Of a DNA stretch of 7,796 bases, positions 7,115-7,796 are shown one piece after another. The stretch comes from Acidimicrobiia bacterium (GTDB lineage Bacteria > Actinomycetota > Acidimicrobiia > Spongiisociales > UBA5794), in assembly GCA_013001485.1 (NCBI GenBank), contig JABDMN010000383.1:1-7796 (forward strand), read 5' to 3'. The position numbers and the translations under genes are program-made. Below the pieces are notes generated by a model. The model had not been told where the DNA came from. It saw only the letters and a program-made list of their open reading frames with translations, and made no database searches. Numbering within the stretch: the first letter of the stretch is position 1; the number at the start of each line of letters is the position of its first letter.

Positions 7115-7267
7115 GAGCCCCTCTGACGTCGGGGATCCCTTCGCAACCAGTGTCACGGAGCGACGAGACGACGGCTAGGGCCAATGGTCATCCCGGCGTT
7201 CACAACTGCAGGCGGACGAGACGGAAGATGCCAGTGATCTTGCGAAACGGCCAGGGAAAGCGGTGCT
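7115..7267. other. Intergenic gap, probable upstream region of the propeller-cytochrome operon
   Basis: This 153-bp gap is the longest in the window. It separates the GH13 stop from the propeller start and is the natural place for an operon promoter. No convincing -10/-35 pair is visible; TA dinucleotides are scarce, and TTGTGA near 7194-7199 lacks a good partner at normal spacing. A 5-bp inverted repeat (AAGAT/ATCTT, 7222-7238) lacks a U-tract, so no terminator is called after GH13. Read-through from GH13 cannot be excluded. Confidence 0.4.
7118..7124 (-). promoter_or_regulatory. Ribosome binding site that decides the propeller gene start
   Basis: AGAGGGG on the minus strand, ending 3 nt before the ATG at 7114; its AGAGG core has 5-nt spacing. 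No comparable purine tract precedes the alternative GTG at 7156, so this site favours the ATG. Confidence 0.65.
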
Positions 7268-7796
7268 TCAGGTCGTCCAGACCCGCACGTCGTAGGGGGC
7301 GATCCGTTCGCCGGCGCCGATCGTTGCGGTGAGCCCGTCGGGTTCGTCAACGTCGTGGGATGCGGCGGTGAAGTTCACAGCCACCACCACCCGGTCTGTG
7401 TCGGTCAAGCGTTCGAACACGAGCACTGGCTCGGCTTCGGTGGAGAGCGGGCGGTAGTCGCCAATCGCGATCGCAGGATGGCTGCGGCGAAGAGCCATGA
7501 GCGTGCGGTACCAGGTAAGCAGTGAACCGGGGTCGTGACGCTGAGCTGCCACCGAGATGCCTTCACGGTGGTTGGGGTGCACCGGCAGCCAAGGCTGACC
7601 ATCGGTGAAACCGGCCTGGGGGGCGGCGGTCCACTGCATGGGGGTGCGGCAGCGGGCCCGGGAGAAACGAAGTGCTCGCTCCAGGGCGGTGTCGACGTCG
7701 AAGCCCAGGATGTCGACGGCGTCACGGAAGTACCAGCCGCCGATTGGGTCCCGCAGCTGGTGGAGCTCGGTGAACGGATAGTTCTCCATCCCGATC
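7268..7796 (-). CDS. GH13 alpha-glucosidase / oligo-1,6-glucosidase-type protein, C-terminal part only
   Basis: About 176 C-terminal residues are visible; the 5' part lies beyond the right edge. The frame is open to the edge and enters as IGMENYPFTELHQLRD, matching the GEEIGM-x-NYPF region of GH13 glucosidases, so the ATG at 7789 is internal. Next come RCRTPMQWTAAPQAGF, then PWLPVHPNH, ISVAAQ and a DPGSLLTWYRTLMALRRSHP stretch, all in the order seen in oligo-1,6-glucosidases and related alpha-glucosidases. The rest is the C-terminal beta domain, ending in APYDVRVW. The family hydrolyses alpha-1,4 or alpha-1,6 bonds of short maltose or isomaltose oligomers, usually in the cytoplasm. The catalytic Asp, Glu and Asp lie in the missing part, so exact specificity (including trehalose- or sucrose-active relatives) cannot be settled. 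The 153-bp gap downstream suggests it is not part of the redox operon. Confidence 0.9.
   Translation of the reverse strand, partial: IGMENYPFTELHQLRDPIGGWYFRDAVDILGFDVDTALERALRFSRARCRTPMQWTAAPQAGFTDGQPWLPVHPNHREGISVAAQRHDPGSLLTWYRTLMALRRSHPAIAIGDYRPLSTEAEPVLVFERLTDTDRVVVAVNFTAASHDVDEPDGLTATIGAGERIAPYDVRVWTT

Noticed and set aside
7268..7789. ATG at 7789 as the start of a small complete gene
   Set aside because: The frame stays open to the window edge, and the codons before it give IGM, matching the conserved GEEIGM stretch inside GH13 glucosidases.

Overview
High-GC window in which every supported gene lies on the minus strand, so transcription runs right to left. The signs point to an actinobacterium: GC-rich coding, a Tat-exported DUF1501 protein, a lipoprotein with a Thr-rich spacer, and a Thr/Pro/Ser stalk rich in runs of Thr followed by Val-Pro. 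That stalk style is common in Acidimicrobiia and relatives, but the class is inferred from composition, not shown.

Layout in transcription order. (1) 7796-7268: 3' end of a GH13 alpha-glucosidase/oligo-1,6-glucosidase-type gene, with its 5' part beyond the right edge. (2) A 153-bp gap without an obvious terminator or promoter. (3) 7114-4697: a secreted protein of 12 canonical Asp-box (BNR) repeats, a Thr-rich stalk and a C-terminal membrane anchor. (4) 4697-3027: an exported pentaheme c-type cytochrome with an N-terminal carboxypeptidase-regulatory-like domain. (5) 2971-1727: a DUF1800 protein. (6) 1730-459: its usual partner, a DUF1501 protein with a Tat signal. (7) 424-1: the 5' part of a staphylococcal-nuclease-like lipoprotein, cut by the left edge.

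Genes 3 to 7 look like one operon. The first two share one base (TAGTG), the DUF1800/DUF1501 pair overlaps by ATGA, and the other gaps are 55 and 34 bp. Four of the five products carry an export signal. The likely theme is a cell-envelope assembly: a propeller protein displayed from the membrane, a multiheme cytochrome, and the DUF1800/DUF1501 pair, whose biochemical role is not established. A surface redox or electron-transfer role is a reasonable hypothesis, not a demonstrated one. The GH13 gene is probably a separate metabolic gene.

No RNA genes, mobile elements, CRISPR arrays or long DNA repeats were seen.
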